Shown here: in pieces, positions 13,201 to 21,296 of the stretch
Numbering within the stretch: the first letter of the stretch is position 1
How the letters are laid out: every line of letters begins with the position of its first letter
From: Amorphophallus konjac
Taxonomy: Eukaryota > Streptophyta > Magnoliopsida > Alismatales > Araceae
Reading direction: 5' to 3'
Length of the DNA stretch: 64,000 nucleotides
NCBI GenBank assembly: GCA_022559845.1
Contig: JAHNEJ010003187.1
Coordinates: 62,001-126,000 of the forward strand
The notes under the pieces: generated by a model
What the model was told of the DNA's origin: nothing
Database searches by the model: none
What the model saw: the letters and a program-made list of their open reading frames with translations, nothing else
Program-made: the position numbers and the translations under genes

Positions 13201-14285
13201 GGTGGTGCCGCTTCAGCTTCATCCCCTTGCTTGAGCGAGAGTTGCTCCAGCTCTAGCCATGGGACGTGGTCCCGTACCAGCAGAGGTTTTAGTTCGGGCT
13301 GTACATATTCCTCTAGCCCTTCAATTAAGTGTTGCAATCGAAGGACCCCAGGGTTGGTTTCCTTGATTACTGGCAGCGGAGTTTGTCTCCTCCTGTTGGG
13401 TGTATATATTCTGACAGCTGCAGGTGGAGTGACCCATACGGGCGCTACCACTGGCGGAGCAGGCCGAGGTGTAATGCCACGGATATGTGCCCTTTCTTTT
13501 GGGCGGGGTGCCCTCTTCTTCTTGTGCTTCACAGGGATTTGCTGCCACCCCTGCTGTTCCTTCACGGGCTCCAGGAAATGGATTTCGTAGGTGCTCCGTG
13601 TGCTTGCTTCAGAGATCTCCTCAGGTAACGCCTGGTAGAGGGAGACCATGTTGACTGCTGCTCTTCGGGGAGGAGCTTCATGTGGCTGAGGAGGGTCTAT
13701 TTTGTACTCTCCCAGCTCTATCTCATTTTTCTTCACCATTCCTTCAATGATGTCTTTGAAAACATAACAGTCTTCGATTGAATGTCCCAACATCTGGTGA
13801 TAGGGGCAGAATCTTGGACTGTCTCTTCTTTTGAGGTCCTCTGGTCTTCTTGGCTCAGGCAGAGTGACCATACTGTATTCTGTTACCCAGTCAAATAGGA
13901 TCCGGGTCTTATCCTTAGGAAAGGAATAAGCCTTCTTCATTTTGTCCCTCAACGAAGGACCTTCTTTGTCATCTGGAGCTTTCGCAGGTTGCGGGGGAGC
14001 CGCTTTCTTGCCTTTCTCCTTCTGTTGTTCGAACGCCTTGATATCAAGCGCATTCGCTTCTTTAGGTGTGGGGCGCCGTTCCGCCGCCTTGCCTTTCTGG
14101 GCTGTGCTGGCAGCTGACGGCGGGACGGGCTTGGCTAGAAAAGCCTCTACCTCGGCCACCACATTATTCAGCCGGTCGAACGACCGTATTTCCATCCCGA
14201 TCATTTTTTCCAAGACCTCCCTCCTGAGATTTTGCTTACATATTTGCACAGCGTCCTCCTGATGCGGGGGCCGCTTACATCTCAT
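7245..14285 (-). CDS. Tat-A pol polyprotein (gag C-terminus, PR, RT, RNase H, aRNase H, integrase)
   Basis: An uninterrupted 2346-codon ORF. Approximate order: gag C-terminal half and a zinc-knuckle-like region with CPYHQMLGHSIEDCY (about residue 160); long low-complexity Pro/Lys/Glu linkers; aspartic protease with active-site DPGAA (about 670); reverse transcriptase with YIDD (about 1448); Ty3-type RNase H (about 1560-1710); a second archaeal-type RNase H starting LYFDGAS (about 1740-1870); integrase with an HHCC zinc domain (about 1985-2030) and a D,D,E core (TDVVGP, SDNGSHF, GLAEAFN; about 2054, 2115, 2147). The ATG at 14285 is not the natural start: the same frame is open upstream and encodes gag residues DETALDYIKRWRNLG, so the ORF was separated from gag by a one-base indel near 14335. 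The second RNase H places it in the Tat lineage. It copies and integrates the element. Confidence 0.93.
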   Translation of the reverse strand: MRCKRPPHQEDAVQICKQNLRREVLEKMIGMEIRSFDRLNNVVAEVEAFLAKPVPPSAASTAQKGKAAERRPTPKEANALDIKAFEQQKEKGKKAAPPQPAKAPDDKEGPSLRDKMKKAYSFPKDKTRILFDWVTEYSMVTLPEPRRPEDLKRRDSPRFCPYHQMLGHSIEDCYVFKDIIEGMVKKNEIELGEYKIDPPQPHEAPPRRAAVNMVSLYQALPEEISEASTRSTYEIHFLEPVKEQQGWQQIPVKHKKKRAPRPKERAHIRGITPRPAPPVVAPVWVTPPAAVRIYTPNRRRQTPLPVIKETNPGVLRLQHLIEGLEEYVQPELKPLLVRDHVPWLELEQLSLKQGDEAEAAPPQESNLFWGQAPAEIKKKKKQKKKKRKAPRAHKTQVVSCNTLSALFSLPGEEEEEDICFTPHAGGGKAEAATAAHATRSGRKWGRQPPPNHNIMFRGEQPYKTPPPEVKGVQIPPPSGLYSKTGGKTVPPFLEFVKMSKGKQPCQDANPTPGVNHPRPVQSTEDANADGACPTATNKEDPTVGASQEGAESEEDEAGPSGPTNQNLPKPRWVEEMKLSNVRAGSRIMKLLKKLPARFTIWEILSLSEETRQAIITALQTPAQFETCIAEAIPEASMTFSPEDMLLPTASHNRPLYMKGHLNGRELNRILVDPGAAVNILPYRIYERYHFNVHLEKAGDMRIAGFNQKCEVSMGVAEFTLTLADFTTTVQFHVIDSRTSYKALLGRPWLHENLVVPSTLHQCIKYSLQGKEERIFADIHPFEVFECHLADANLYTGSPRKISKTEAPVGASKNRSGDGWYPPPPRGYIKPKVVSHITASGNVGRVTPPALYPKAKEVHVDRQHDRIAVPAGLTKPVSGLDGPTVEPFKAWEVAQEDGPSSLFYTAEEHPTQEDTDCSLPEDLANPRVPVQGLAFTTDRTARMFQKQHIPPDQPQKRKEAFQKMWYPVNLDKEMRRVSQHPGLGFTLEDYYYSGRYEVDTISTFYPTEDSPLGATFDEYPAEAEHAELTLSGNQQMETLISCRCWEQVRPEGAAFQAEFDTASSSEAEDAQEAEVSPSAGVMLMTTSTPFLPVNRASVYSNQGEPATRKEKATSVEDTTIPEGETPSASATNPICCPSPAANNYWPVMAATSSTSTEAAPSPSGAATAMEVSMDQSTQSLAQETKRPREALAVSDEEVEVLDPQDGIPDFVDLQPAPPEIEDGGQATVDELIEVNLGNEKDPRPTFLSAQLAPEERELYIQLLLEYRDCFAWTYKEMPGLSPAVSQHELAINPEAEPVKQPPRRMRPELITRICAEVDKLIDVGFVEENQYTTWLANIVPVKKKNGQIRICVDFRDLNKACPKDDFPVPITEVMIDATTGHEALSFMDGSSGYNQIWIAEHDRVHTAFRTPKGIYHYKRMPFGLKNAGATYQRAMTKIFDELLYHKVECYIDDLVVKTRRKEDHLQDLRIIFQRLRQHELKMNPMKCAFGVSSGKFLGFVVRYRGIEIDPAKIKAIQELPPPRNISELRSLQGRLAYIRRFISNLSGRCQPFHKLMMKDVPFYWDEDCQTAFDKLKDYLKTPPVLGAPVKGRPLILYIAATHNSLGAMLAQNNEEGKEQALYYLSRRLVRTEEKYTYIEKICLALVFAVKKLRHYMLSHEISLVSKEDPLKYIMSQPALKGRLGKWAVILMEFDVSYVPRKAIKGQAIADFFAEHPIPGESPWEPELPEDETLEAAQVQPSSWQLYFDGASRIDTSATGSSRVRAGAGIVLKSPEGEVVHTSCSINKQCTNNEAEYEALIIGLQIALSMGIQMLEAFGDSMLVIKQLEGEFEVRKQELLPYHQLATRLISRFYFISIKHINRGRNAQADALAKLASSLAVPPDTSLNISVINRRQVPSVTEVLADEEEMEVAVIQGVQQPDWREHLLRWFQHQQLPKEKEQRMKLLRIKDSYEMRSGTLFRIMADARRKVLLRCLSSTEAGQVMQEVHAGSAGAHQAGPKMKIEIKKLGYYWPTIFNDCCKFAKACQKCQEHANVARRPPVPLHPTLPSWPFAQWGTDVVGPLPASSSGCKYILAATDYFSRWAEAVALRDVTGELVARFFRQNVIFRFGIPSRIISDNGSHFRNQKVYRLADKYKIDWRTSSPYNPQANGLAEAFNKTLCTLLAKTVKSNKKDWEEKMYEALWAYRTVYKTPTGCSPFSLVYGSEAVVPIELEVPSLRVAIQHGLVSGEQTNAERRLEELAELEGKRLQAQQNIQLYQARMARAFDKLVKGREFKKGDLVMVKRREVMASNPKGKLVENWVGPYIVRRVYEGGAYVLVDHKGAVQFSPLNGKHIKLYHTAQPTHPE

Positions 14286-15940
14286 TCCGAGGTTCCTCCA
14301 CCTCTTGATGTAGTCAAGGGCGGTCTCATCTGCCCTTGTTTTGTCGAATAGAGTTCGGCCACTGTGACCTCTCTCTCTGTGACATGGAATCTTTCTCTGA
14401 ACTTCCTCTGCATATCTGACCAGTCATTGATTGACCCGGCCGAGAGGCTGGAGTACCATTCAAATGCGAGCCCCGTCAGCGAGGACCCGAAGAATTTCAG
14501 CAAATATGACTCGTCGGTGGACAGATCACCCATAACGGTCATATAATATGCAATATGTTCTTTTGGGGAACCTTTCCCGTTGAATTTGTCAAATTTGGGC
14601 GGCTTGTTGACTCCCGGGGGAAGTCGCTTAGCCGCATGGTGTTGCGGGTAGGGCACCCGGTAGGCATCGAATGCGACGTAGTCACCTTCGCTCTTCTCTG
14701 CGAGCTTCAGCTCGATCATCCTCTCCACCATCATCCGGTTCACGACCGTGGGGTCGACTGGCTCCGGATAGAAGTGTGCTGGCTGCAGGTACGGGGTGAC
14801 CAGGGTGGTCGCCTGTGGAGGATGCAGCAGCGGGGGTGTTGGGTGCACCTGAGGAAGCACCGGAGGCAGCAGCGGCTGAGGCTGTGGCGGCCGCTGTTGT
14901 GCTGTCGTCACAGTTGGCTCTGACGGCTGGGGTAGTGTGTAAAGTGGTGGAGGGTCGTCTCGACGAGCCGCTCCCCGGGATGATTCACCTTGGACTTCGG
15001 GTGGTTTGGAGGCTGATGAGTGTTCAGTTTTCTCCATCAGCTGTTTCTTCAGGGAATCTATTTCCCGTTGATATCTTTGCAGCAGCATCAAGACTGATGG
15101 GTCTATAGTGGTGGGGACACCTTCTGTTGTTTCCCCGGACGTACCCTCGGGCAGGATATCGAGGAGTACGTCGTCTTCTTCTTCCGTCGTTACCACATTA
15201 GCGGTCAAGACGGGGGCTTTGTCATCCCAGTGGAGGTATGACTGGGGCTGTTTCTCTTTCATCGCTGTCAGAAGCCCTCTTGCTGCTTCTGTCCTGCGGG
15301 TAGCTGGTCCCGGCCGTACGGCCAACTGAGCCAGTTCTTGGGAGTCTTCAGGAAGCTTCCCATATCGGCTGGACACGCCAGCCATGTTGCAAGTGAAAAC
15401 CTGCATCCTCCTTCTTTGTCGATGGACCCTCCGCCTTGCTTGTTGCGGGAAGGTCAGCCTCTCGAACACAGAAATTCTTCTTCTTTCTTCCCGCTCGGGG
15501 AAGGCTTCATCGGCTTTGATCTCAGAGATGTCATTGTGTCCGTTGTCATCGACCGACGACATCCTCATTATATCCTCCATTTCTTGTTCATCTGCCGTTG
15601 ATGGGCAGTAATTTTCTTCAGTGGCGACTGTCTGCATCAGCCGCTGCTGTCCGAGTGAGGTGTTACCCAATCCTCGGAAATAGCTTCTGACCAGGCAGGC
15701 CATTTCTTCTTGACCCCGTTCTTGATGTAGCACGGGGGAGAGTGGTCGACCTCCAGCAGGAGGAATGTAGGCCAGTCGAGCTCTATCAGCTGGCTATTGG
15801 AACCTTCGCCCCGTGGCAGGGACGTTGGCTTGACGGGTCACAGCCCGGAAACTTCTGTGACGCGGAGGATCCGCAACCACCTCTTCTTCATTCATCAGGG
15901 ACAAGCCCCTTTCTCTTCTCGCTCTCGCCTCGTCGTTCAT
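14282..15940 (-). pseudogene. Tat-A gag, broken by one stop and one frameshift
   Basis: A gag reading frame begins plausibly at the ATG at 15940 (MNDEARARRERG) and stays in one frame to 14282, except for an in-frame TAG at 15796-15794. The capsid-type retrotransposon gag region (PF03732-like) lies near 14560-14340, with FEWYSSL and the RKFRERF block. Near 14330-14340 the frame shifts: the last ~18 codons before the 14282 stop make no sense, while the other frame continues the gag domain into pol. The 4-nt ATGA overlap with the pol ATG is therefore accidental, not a designed stop-start site. A Pro/Gln-rich stretch (about 14780-14960) precedes the capsid. With both lesions no full Gag can be made from this copy. 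Confidence 0.85.
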
Positions 15941-16139
15941 AGGACGATGGCGGGTGGGCGTTGAATGGTAGGCAGGCTGGGTCCGCTTGGGAACCCACAC
16001 CTGTTTGAATTTCCTCGGCCTGAGCGCACTGAAAAGACAGACAGGAAAACAATCAGTAGTCTTTGAAAGGGCTTCGAAGCCCGAATATCTCGGCAAAGAG
16101 ATGAAAGGTGACACCAGTCCCACCGGGCGTGCCAGACAA
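15941..16139 (-). promoter_or_regulatory. Tat-A leader with primer-binding site and a splice-acceptor-like site
   Basis: Minus-strand TGGCACGCCCGGTGGGAC at 16134-16117 lies 5 nt inside the LTR end at 16140, in the position of a tRNA primer-binding site. I do not assign the tRNA. A strong pyrimidine tract and AG (minus strand, AG at 16030-16029) sit just before the gag reading frame, so a leader intron is possible; Tat elements are known to contain introns. Confidence 0.65.
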
Positions 16140-16902
16140 TGTTTCGCGCATTTTGTTTTCTTTTTCTTTTGCCTTTTCGTTCACCTTTTCGTTCGCGTAT
16201 CGATCAACCAATTAACTAACTTGTAGTCAACTGACTGATTGACGACGCGGGCGTGCCAGTCACATGCGTGACGATTCTATTGTGCGCTCATTCTGACCCA
16301 TGTCGGGCGAATGTGAGGTTCGGTCGGGACCAGCAGTCCGCCATACCATAAAGGCTATGGCGTTAATTACATCCTCCACGAGGAGGGAACACCTTTGATT
16401 AATTGCCGAGATAGCGGGCTGTCGAAGCCGGATTGAAAAGAGCTACATGATGATCACGACGAAGGCATGCCGGATGCATATGTTTATGGAATTACGGATC
16501 CTCGGTACATGGCGGAGGACGTGGGTCCGAAGACCACCGTCGCGCATAGCGAAAACTTCCGACCAGACATAATCCGGCTTTTCCGTCGACGCCATTTAAT
16601 ATACCCGGGGATCTATGCATGCATGCACACAAGACATTCATGATTATATTTGAACATGAAGATAGCGTTATGAAGACGGTGACGATCACCCGCACTTAAT
16701 ACCCCTCATCGAGAGGAGGAAGAGCAACACAAGTATGCTAGTGAAAGCGAAATGCTAACGGATTACGATGGTGAGTATGATGATGACATGACTCGGGCTC
16801 GCTTGACCCTTCTTTATTCAATTCGATGCCTGCTACGGCTCGTCGACATTGCCCCCGAGGGGCGAGGCTTCAAAACCGGCGTGGCTATGCAAGAAACACT
16901 TA

Positions 16903-17130
16903 TACGGCGCGATAAAACGTAGGCATAGTGGTTAATACGGCGCGATAAAGCGTAGGCATAGTGGTTAATACGGCGCGGTATTCATGCTTTTGAGACGGCG
17001 CGCAAGAGGGTTGGGGCGCGCCGGTTTAGGGCCCGCCGGAAAGCCGCAAGGAAAAATTTTTAGAAAATGAGTGTGGGGTTAATCCGGTGCGGGGGGGTAC
17101 CGCGCCGGTTAAGACCGCGCCGTATTAAAC
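16903..17130. repeat. GCGCCGTATTAA-type motif cluster, downstream side of the Tat-A LTR promoter
   Basis: Two 33-bp direct repeats (TACGGCGCGATAAA then CGTAGGCATAGTGGTTAA) at 16903-16935 and 16936-16968 are followed by a partial third. Further copies of the core in inverted orientation follow (CGCGCCGGTTTA at 17018, CGCGCCGGTTAA near 17100, CGCGCCGTATTAA near 17117). TTAATACGGCGCG in the first group is the reverse complement of CGCGCCGTATTAA in the second. Confidence 0.7.
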
Positions 17131-18676
17131 ATGTTTTGTTGAGTTATGAACCCTTTTAAGTTTATTGGACTTCAAGGGACCCTTTCTTGAGTTGTTCGGG
17201 CCAGATGATTGTTTGATTGGAGTCCATGGCCTTCTTAGAAATGAGGGGGGAGGTCAGTGCGAGGTTCATACTCGAGCACTGAGTTGGTTCGATCATTTTC
17301 TTGACAAAATTATCTGGAATCTGTCAAAAATTTGACAGCATCTCCCCCCGAACAAGCAAAGTTGCAGGGGAGAATCGGGGTCATACTCACTAATGGAGCA
17401 AGCCCCTAAACCGCCGGTCTGCACAGTGGCAGCCAGCAAAATCCCATCAGATAGGATACCCCGAGGACTAGCCTACAAAGGGCACCAATACTCCGTGGGT
17501 GAGAATGGAAGGACGGGGCCATTGATGACGGGAACAACCCACAGATCATGGCACAACCGCTGAAGGGACCGACCGTTAGGAGAGTGGAGCTCCGAGGGCT
17601 AGCCTACGAGGAGCGTACATCCCTTAACCTCGATTGGGTCTTAGATTGTCGGGGCTGAGCTCGCTGAGCTAGGACCCCCTGTTGCTATCTGCTGTGGGCT
17701 TGGGAAGCATCTACCACCGAGAGGTAGAGTTCTCAGTTGCCCAGCAATTCCGGAAAGCCACGAGGGAATATCCCCCTCCCCGTATAGTTAAAACATGATG
17801 AGAGAATCTCGGACCGGTGCAGATGATTGTGGAGAACGGATAATAAGGGCATAAGTTAGACAGGCACGCAGTAGGGGCATATGCTCGAACAGCTAGAAAG
17901 CAACGTTCAGGGAGGTAAACCCTGTGTGGAGCGGCCGGAGACACGCGCAGAGGCACGGCTCCCTCCGAGAAGAAAAGGGGTGCAAAGACCCCTGCATCAA
18001 TCATAACAACACAAAAATGAATGAATCAAAAGAAAGCCCCCGGGGAGGGGTGTTTCTATAGCCCACGAGGAGTCGGGGCACAGCGCAACCAACCTTCGGA
18101 GGAACCAAGGTTAAAATGATGCAGAGAAGAACTCAGACAGACGCGTTAGCATAGATAGAGAAAGAGAGGGGAGGATCATCCGTCCGATTCATTGCTTCGA
18201 GCATTCACACGCACGCGCACACATTGCCATTCAAAAAAAAATGGGAAGGGTTTAACATTCACATAGCGAGAGTACAGCCCCAGCACCATCACTTGATCGC
18301 CGTTCGCCGACAACAGAGACATTCACGGTGCGATAACGGAGGAAGAAAATCAAAAGGGGTCGCGCAGAGGGGGGAGGAGAATCGACTCATTTCATTGTCG
18401 CTCCTCCCCTCCTCGCTTACATTCGACGGATAGAAATTTCGAGGAAGAAAACTACGGAAAGCAGGAGAAGATCGACGCCCGCGCCCACCTGTTCCTGAAA
18501 CAGAGTATCGCAGGCGAAGAAGATGGCCGGCGGTCACTGCTCCCGAGAAACCTTCACTCTCTGTACCTCAAGCGAAAAAAAGGAAGCCCTCTCCTCCCTC
18601 TCGAAAACGATCAGAGGGCTGACCGCCGATCCCCCAAAAGAAAACCCTCTCTCCTTTTATTTCGAATAGTCATATG

Positions 18677-18884
18677 TATATATACATGATCGAGCCCCAA
18701 GCCTTGCACGGCGTGAAGAACTGCGCGCCGGGGAAGGCTTCATGGGCCCTTGCGCGCCGGAATAGCCAAGCCATAGATGGGTTTCCGCGCGCCGGGTAGA
18801 GAACCTCAAGCTTGGGGCGCGCCGGTCTTGGAGGGCGCCGGTTTAATGGGCGCGCCGTATAAGGGCACGCCGTATTAACATTTC
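18677..18884 (-). promoter_or_regulatory. Tat-A LTR promoter: TATA box with GGCGCGCC motif cluster upstream
   Basis: TATATATA at 18677-18684 is the best TATA candidate for minus-strand transcription. Immediately upstream (18715-18884) are at least seven GC-rich cores (GCGCGCCGG, GGCGCGCCGGT, GGGCGCGCCGTATAA, CACGCCGTATTAA), several containing the 8-bp palindrome GGCGCGCC. The promoter call is inference from position and motif. Confidence 0.5.
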
Positions 18885-19065
18885 CCGCGCTTTGCAGGTT
18901 AGCCGATGAATCCGGGGACGATCCCGGAGGTCATTGTGAACATTTATCTCGCCAATGCCCATTGAAACCTTGACGAGATTTTTTTGTGAAGCCCCTCGGC
19001 TGGCGTGCGGCCGTTCCCGAGACTCCAGATAACTTTGGCTCAATTACGTGGGTTTCCTGCTAATC

Positions 19066-19070
19066 ACGGC
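19066..19070. repeat. Target-site duplication of Tat-B (left, ACGGC)
   Basis: ACGGC at 19066-19070 is repeated directly after the right LTR at 40359-40363. The exact 5-bp match fixes the LTR ends at 19071 and 40358 and marks an intact insertion. Confidence 0.93.
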
Positions 19071-19219
19071 TGTTGACACCCGTTTTTTACCGATGAATCG
19101 AATCAGTTCCTGCGTCTCAGTTATTGATGTCCCGAACAGTCAATCACATGAAAGATTATTCCTCTGGCAGTATTTTGGGCTCTTCCCAGCAAAGAAGGCC
19201 TCCCTCCCTCTCATTGGAT

Positions 19220-19675
19220 TTAACGGTCTGTTATAAACCGTTTTTCTCAATAGAACGGTCCCCACTGGGCCGTTGTGTTCCGCTGCCCCGGTTTTTTGTA
19301 TCTCGTGATACGCTTTGTATAGCGGCTCAATTCTAACCGTTATAGTCAATATAGCGGTCGTCCCTGGGCCGTCATTGTTTGCCGACAAGAAAAGGGTTCA
19401 GAGGCCCGACAGTCGGTCATAGCCACGTGCTTCACGAAAAGTTGTTTGTCTGGGCGTTGACTCCTCTTTACGTATAACGGTTTTTCCAGGACCGTCATGT
19501 ATATTGAACGGCCCCTCCAGACCGTCATACATGTTTGGCGGCCTTAGTAAGACCGTCATTGTTAAGGCCACCCAGATTAGACCCCCGTGATTCCAGGCGG
19601 ATTAAGAGGAGAATGTCGTTGGCAATATTGACACGATGCTCTCATTTACCGGCCTTTGACCGACCGTCATTCCCC
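19220..19675. repeat. Hairpin array in the Tat-B 5' LTR, upstream of the TATA box
   Basis: About nine short inverted repeats of the form ACGGYY, 6-9 nt, RRCCGT, often followed by CATT or TATT. Examples are AACGGT..ACCGTT near 19222 and AGCGG..CCGTTATAG near 19323. Arms vary together between copies. The same array recurs in the 3' LTR at about 39219-39675. Confidence 0.75.
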
Positions 19676-19708
19676 TTAACCCCTGATTAAGCTCGAAGCC
19701 CTGGGCTC

Positions 19709-19718
19709 TATATATATA
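19709..19718 (+). promoter_or_regulatory. TATA box of the Tat-B 5' LTR
   Basis: TATATATATA in a GC-richer context (GGGCTC before, GCTCACGG after), about 640 bp into the LTR. The same sequence is at 39709-39718 in the 3' LTR. It is the likely start region of genomic RNA. Confidence 0.65.
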
Positions 19719-20355
19719 GCTCACGGGTTCTGACAGAAAGGGGGGGACCATCACGAAGTGCTGTCGAACTCCAGAGGAAAGGGGGGGACCATCACGAAGT
19801 GCTGTCGAATTCCATCGCCAAATCTCATACAGCATCCGCCCGTTCGTCAGGGAGTGGGGGCCTTCTACATCCCTCGCAGGCCCCCGGTGCAGGGAACTTC
19901 ACGCTTCATGTTTTGTGTTTCTAGTCCTTCTCTGTTTGCTCACCACACACACGTCTTTTCTCCACTGCATCACACATCACATACATCATTTCGTTGGCAT
20001 TTATTATCTTTCCTACTGTTTCCGGCGCCCTAAACGGGGTTTCAAAACCTCCAGGTATCGCCGGGCCATGTTCTTCCTTTGCTTTATTTCAATTAGTACA
20101 CCTACTACACTATCATTTAGCTAATTTCCGTTTATCTGTGTGTTTCACCGTTTGCTTTCAGGTCAGCAACCAAAAGCACGAGGCCCGCACCTTCTGGCCG
20201 GCCAGGAGGAGTGGAGGAACGGACCCGCATTCTCCCGTAGCTTCCGAGTCCCGGCGCTTTCACCGGGTGGCGATCACGGTCAACAGCTTCATCTTTCCTC
20301 CTGTTTTTTTATCTCTTCAATATTATTTAACTCGAGGAGGAATAACATATCAACA

Positions 20356-21296
20356 CCTCTCCTTTTTTGGCGATCACGGTGGGACATCTGATGCCCGTCG
20401 TGCTTCTGGTTTGCTAACCAATCTCTGTCTCTGTGAAGTTCAGCGGTTCTGTATCAGCCGTCATTCTGTGTACAACGGTTCTCTTACAACCGTCGTTATC
20501 TGGTATTCCCCGCAATTATCACTGCCGTGCTCTGCTCATTTAACGGCCTTCATAGTGCCGTCATACTTGTGTAGCGGTCATCATCAGGCCGCCATTCCTG
20601 TTCTGCAGCTCTGTTCTTTAGCGGCTCTTCAATAGCCGTTATAGTCATTTCCGCGGTCTCTAGTAGACCGTTATTTTGGCGCAGAGTCTGCGGCTGGCAC
20701 TTGTTACCCCTAATTGTTGTTCCCAGCATTGGTCCCCCTGCTGTCCACTTGTTATTTTCTATCATATTATTGATTGCTTCATGATTTTATTATTTGATTT
20801 CATATGTGATTGCTAGATTTCTAGGTTAGGCTTTGCATGCACTCCGGTGCACCTAGGATCATTCACTTCATACTGTAGTTGCATTTCCTACCGAAGTAGG
20901 ATTTCCTCTCGTCTCCATATTCCTTGGAGCCGACTAGGGAATCTTGCCGAGGACCTCCGTAAGCCCCCGTGAGCCGTGGATTCCCACACGGACGCCGGGC
21001 CGGTTGTACCATCGCCACACCGTGTCTAGGTTCCGCATACGTGGAGAGTGATCCCCCTTAGAGTCAGCCAGTTCCCCCATCATACCGTTATTAGGCTCCC
21101 AAGTGTCCGAGCGAACTCTACATTTTAATCAAAACACTAAGCCTAAGAGAAAAGAATTCTGAAAACTTGCGGTATCATTCAAAGTGTGTGCATACTTGGT
21201 TGACTCCCTTCTCGTCTTCACCTTTCATTGTGTGATTGTTTTGCTTCTACTTGTGTACTTTGGTCTTAAGTCTCTCTAGCTTGTGCATCCCATTGC
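20356..21296 (+). promoter_or_regulatory. Tat-B leader with primer-binding-site candidate and second hairpin array
   Basis: TGGCGATCACGGTGGGAC starts at 20368, 12 nt after the LTR end; it is a candidate primer-binding site, further from the LTR than usual. From about 20445 to 20680 lie roughly eight hairpin motifs, e.g. CGGTCT-5 nt-AGACCG at 20654-20670. The rest (20690-21296) has no ORF I can support. Confidence 0.55.

Larger units (their letters stand above)
16140..19070 (-). repeat. Tat-A 5' LTR, part 1 (3' side of the LTR)
   Basis: It begins on the plus strand with TGTTTCGCGC next to the primer-binding site. It is interrupted at 19070 by Tat-B and resumes at 40359. The combined LTR is about 3.47 kb. 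No ORF is credible. Contents include a 33-bp tandem duplication (16903-16968), two clusters of GCGCGCCG-type motifs and a TATA-like sequence at 18684-18677. Confidence 0.85.
19071..20355 (+). repeat. Tat-B 5' LTR
   Basis: Starts TGTTGACACCCG and ends ATATCAACA. Contains a hairpin array (19220-19675), a TATA box at 19709-19718, and a 41-bp tandem duplication with a run of G (units from 19736 and 19777). Reading frames such as 19994-20635 run across the LTR end and are not genes. Confidence 0.95.

Noticed and set aside
14282..14285. ATGA stop-start overlap between gag and pol as a translational coupling signal
   Set aside because: The pol frame encodes authentic gag residues upstream of the ATG, so the overlap is a by-product of a frameshift.
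7245..14285. Plus-strand ORFs of 60-120 codons across the Tat-A pol region
   Set aside because: Shadows of the minus-strand polyprotein; none has a domain or start context.
19994..20635. 213-residue plus-strand ORF and its counterpart at 39996
   Set aside because: Crosses the LTR end into the leader; no domain, and the two copies diverge after the LTR boundary.
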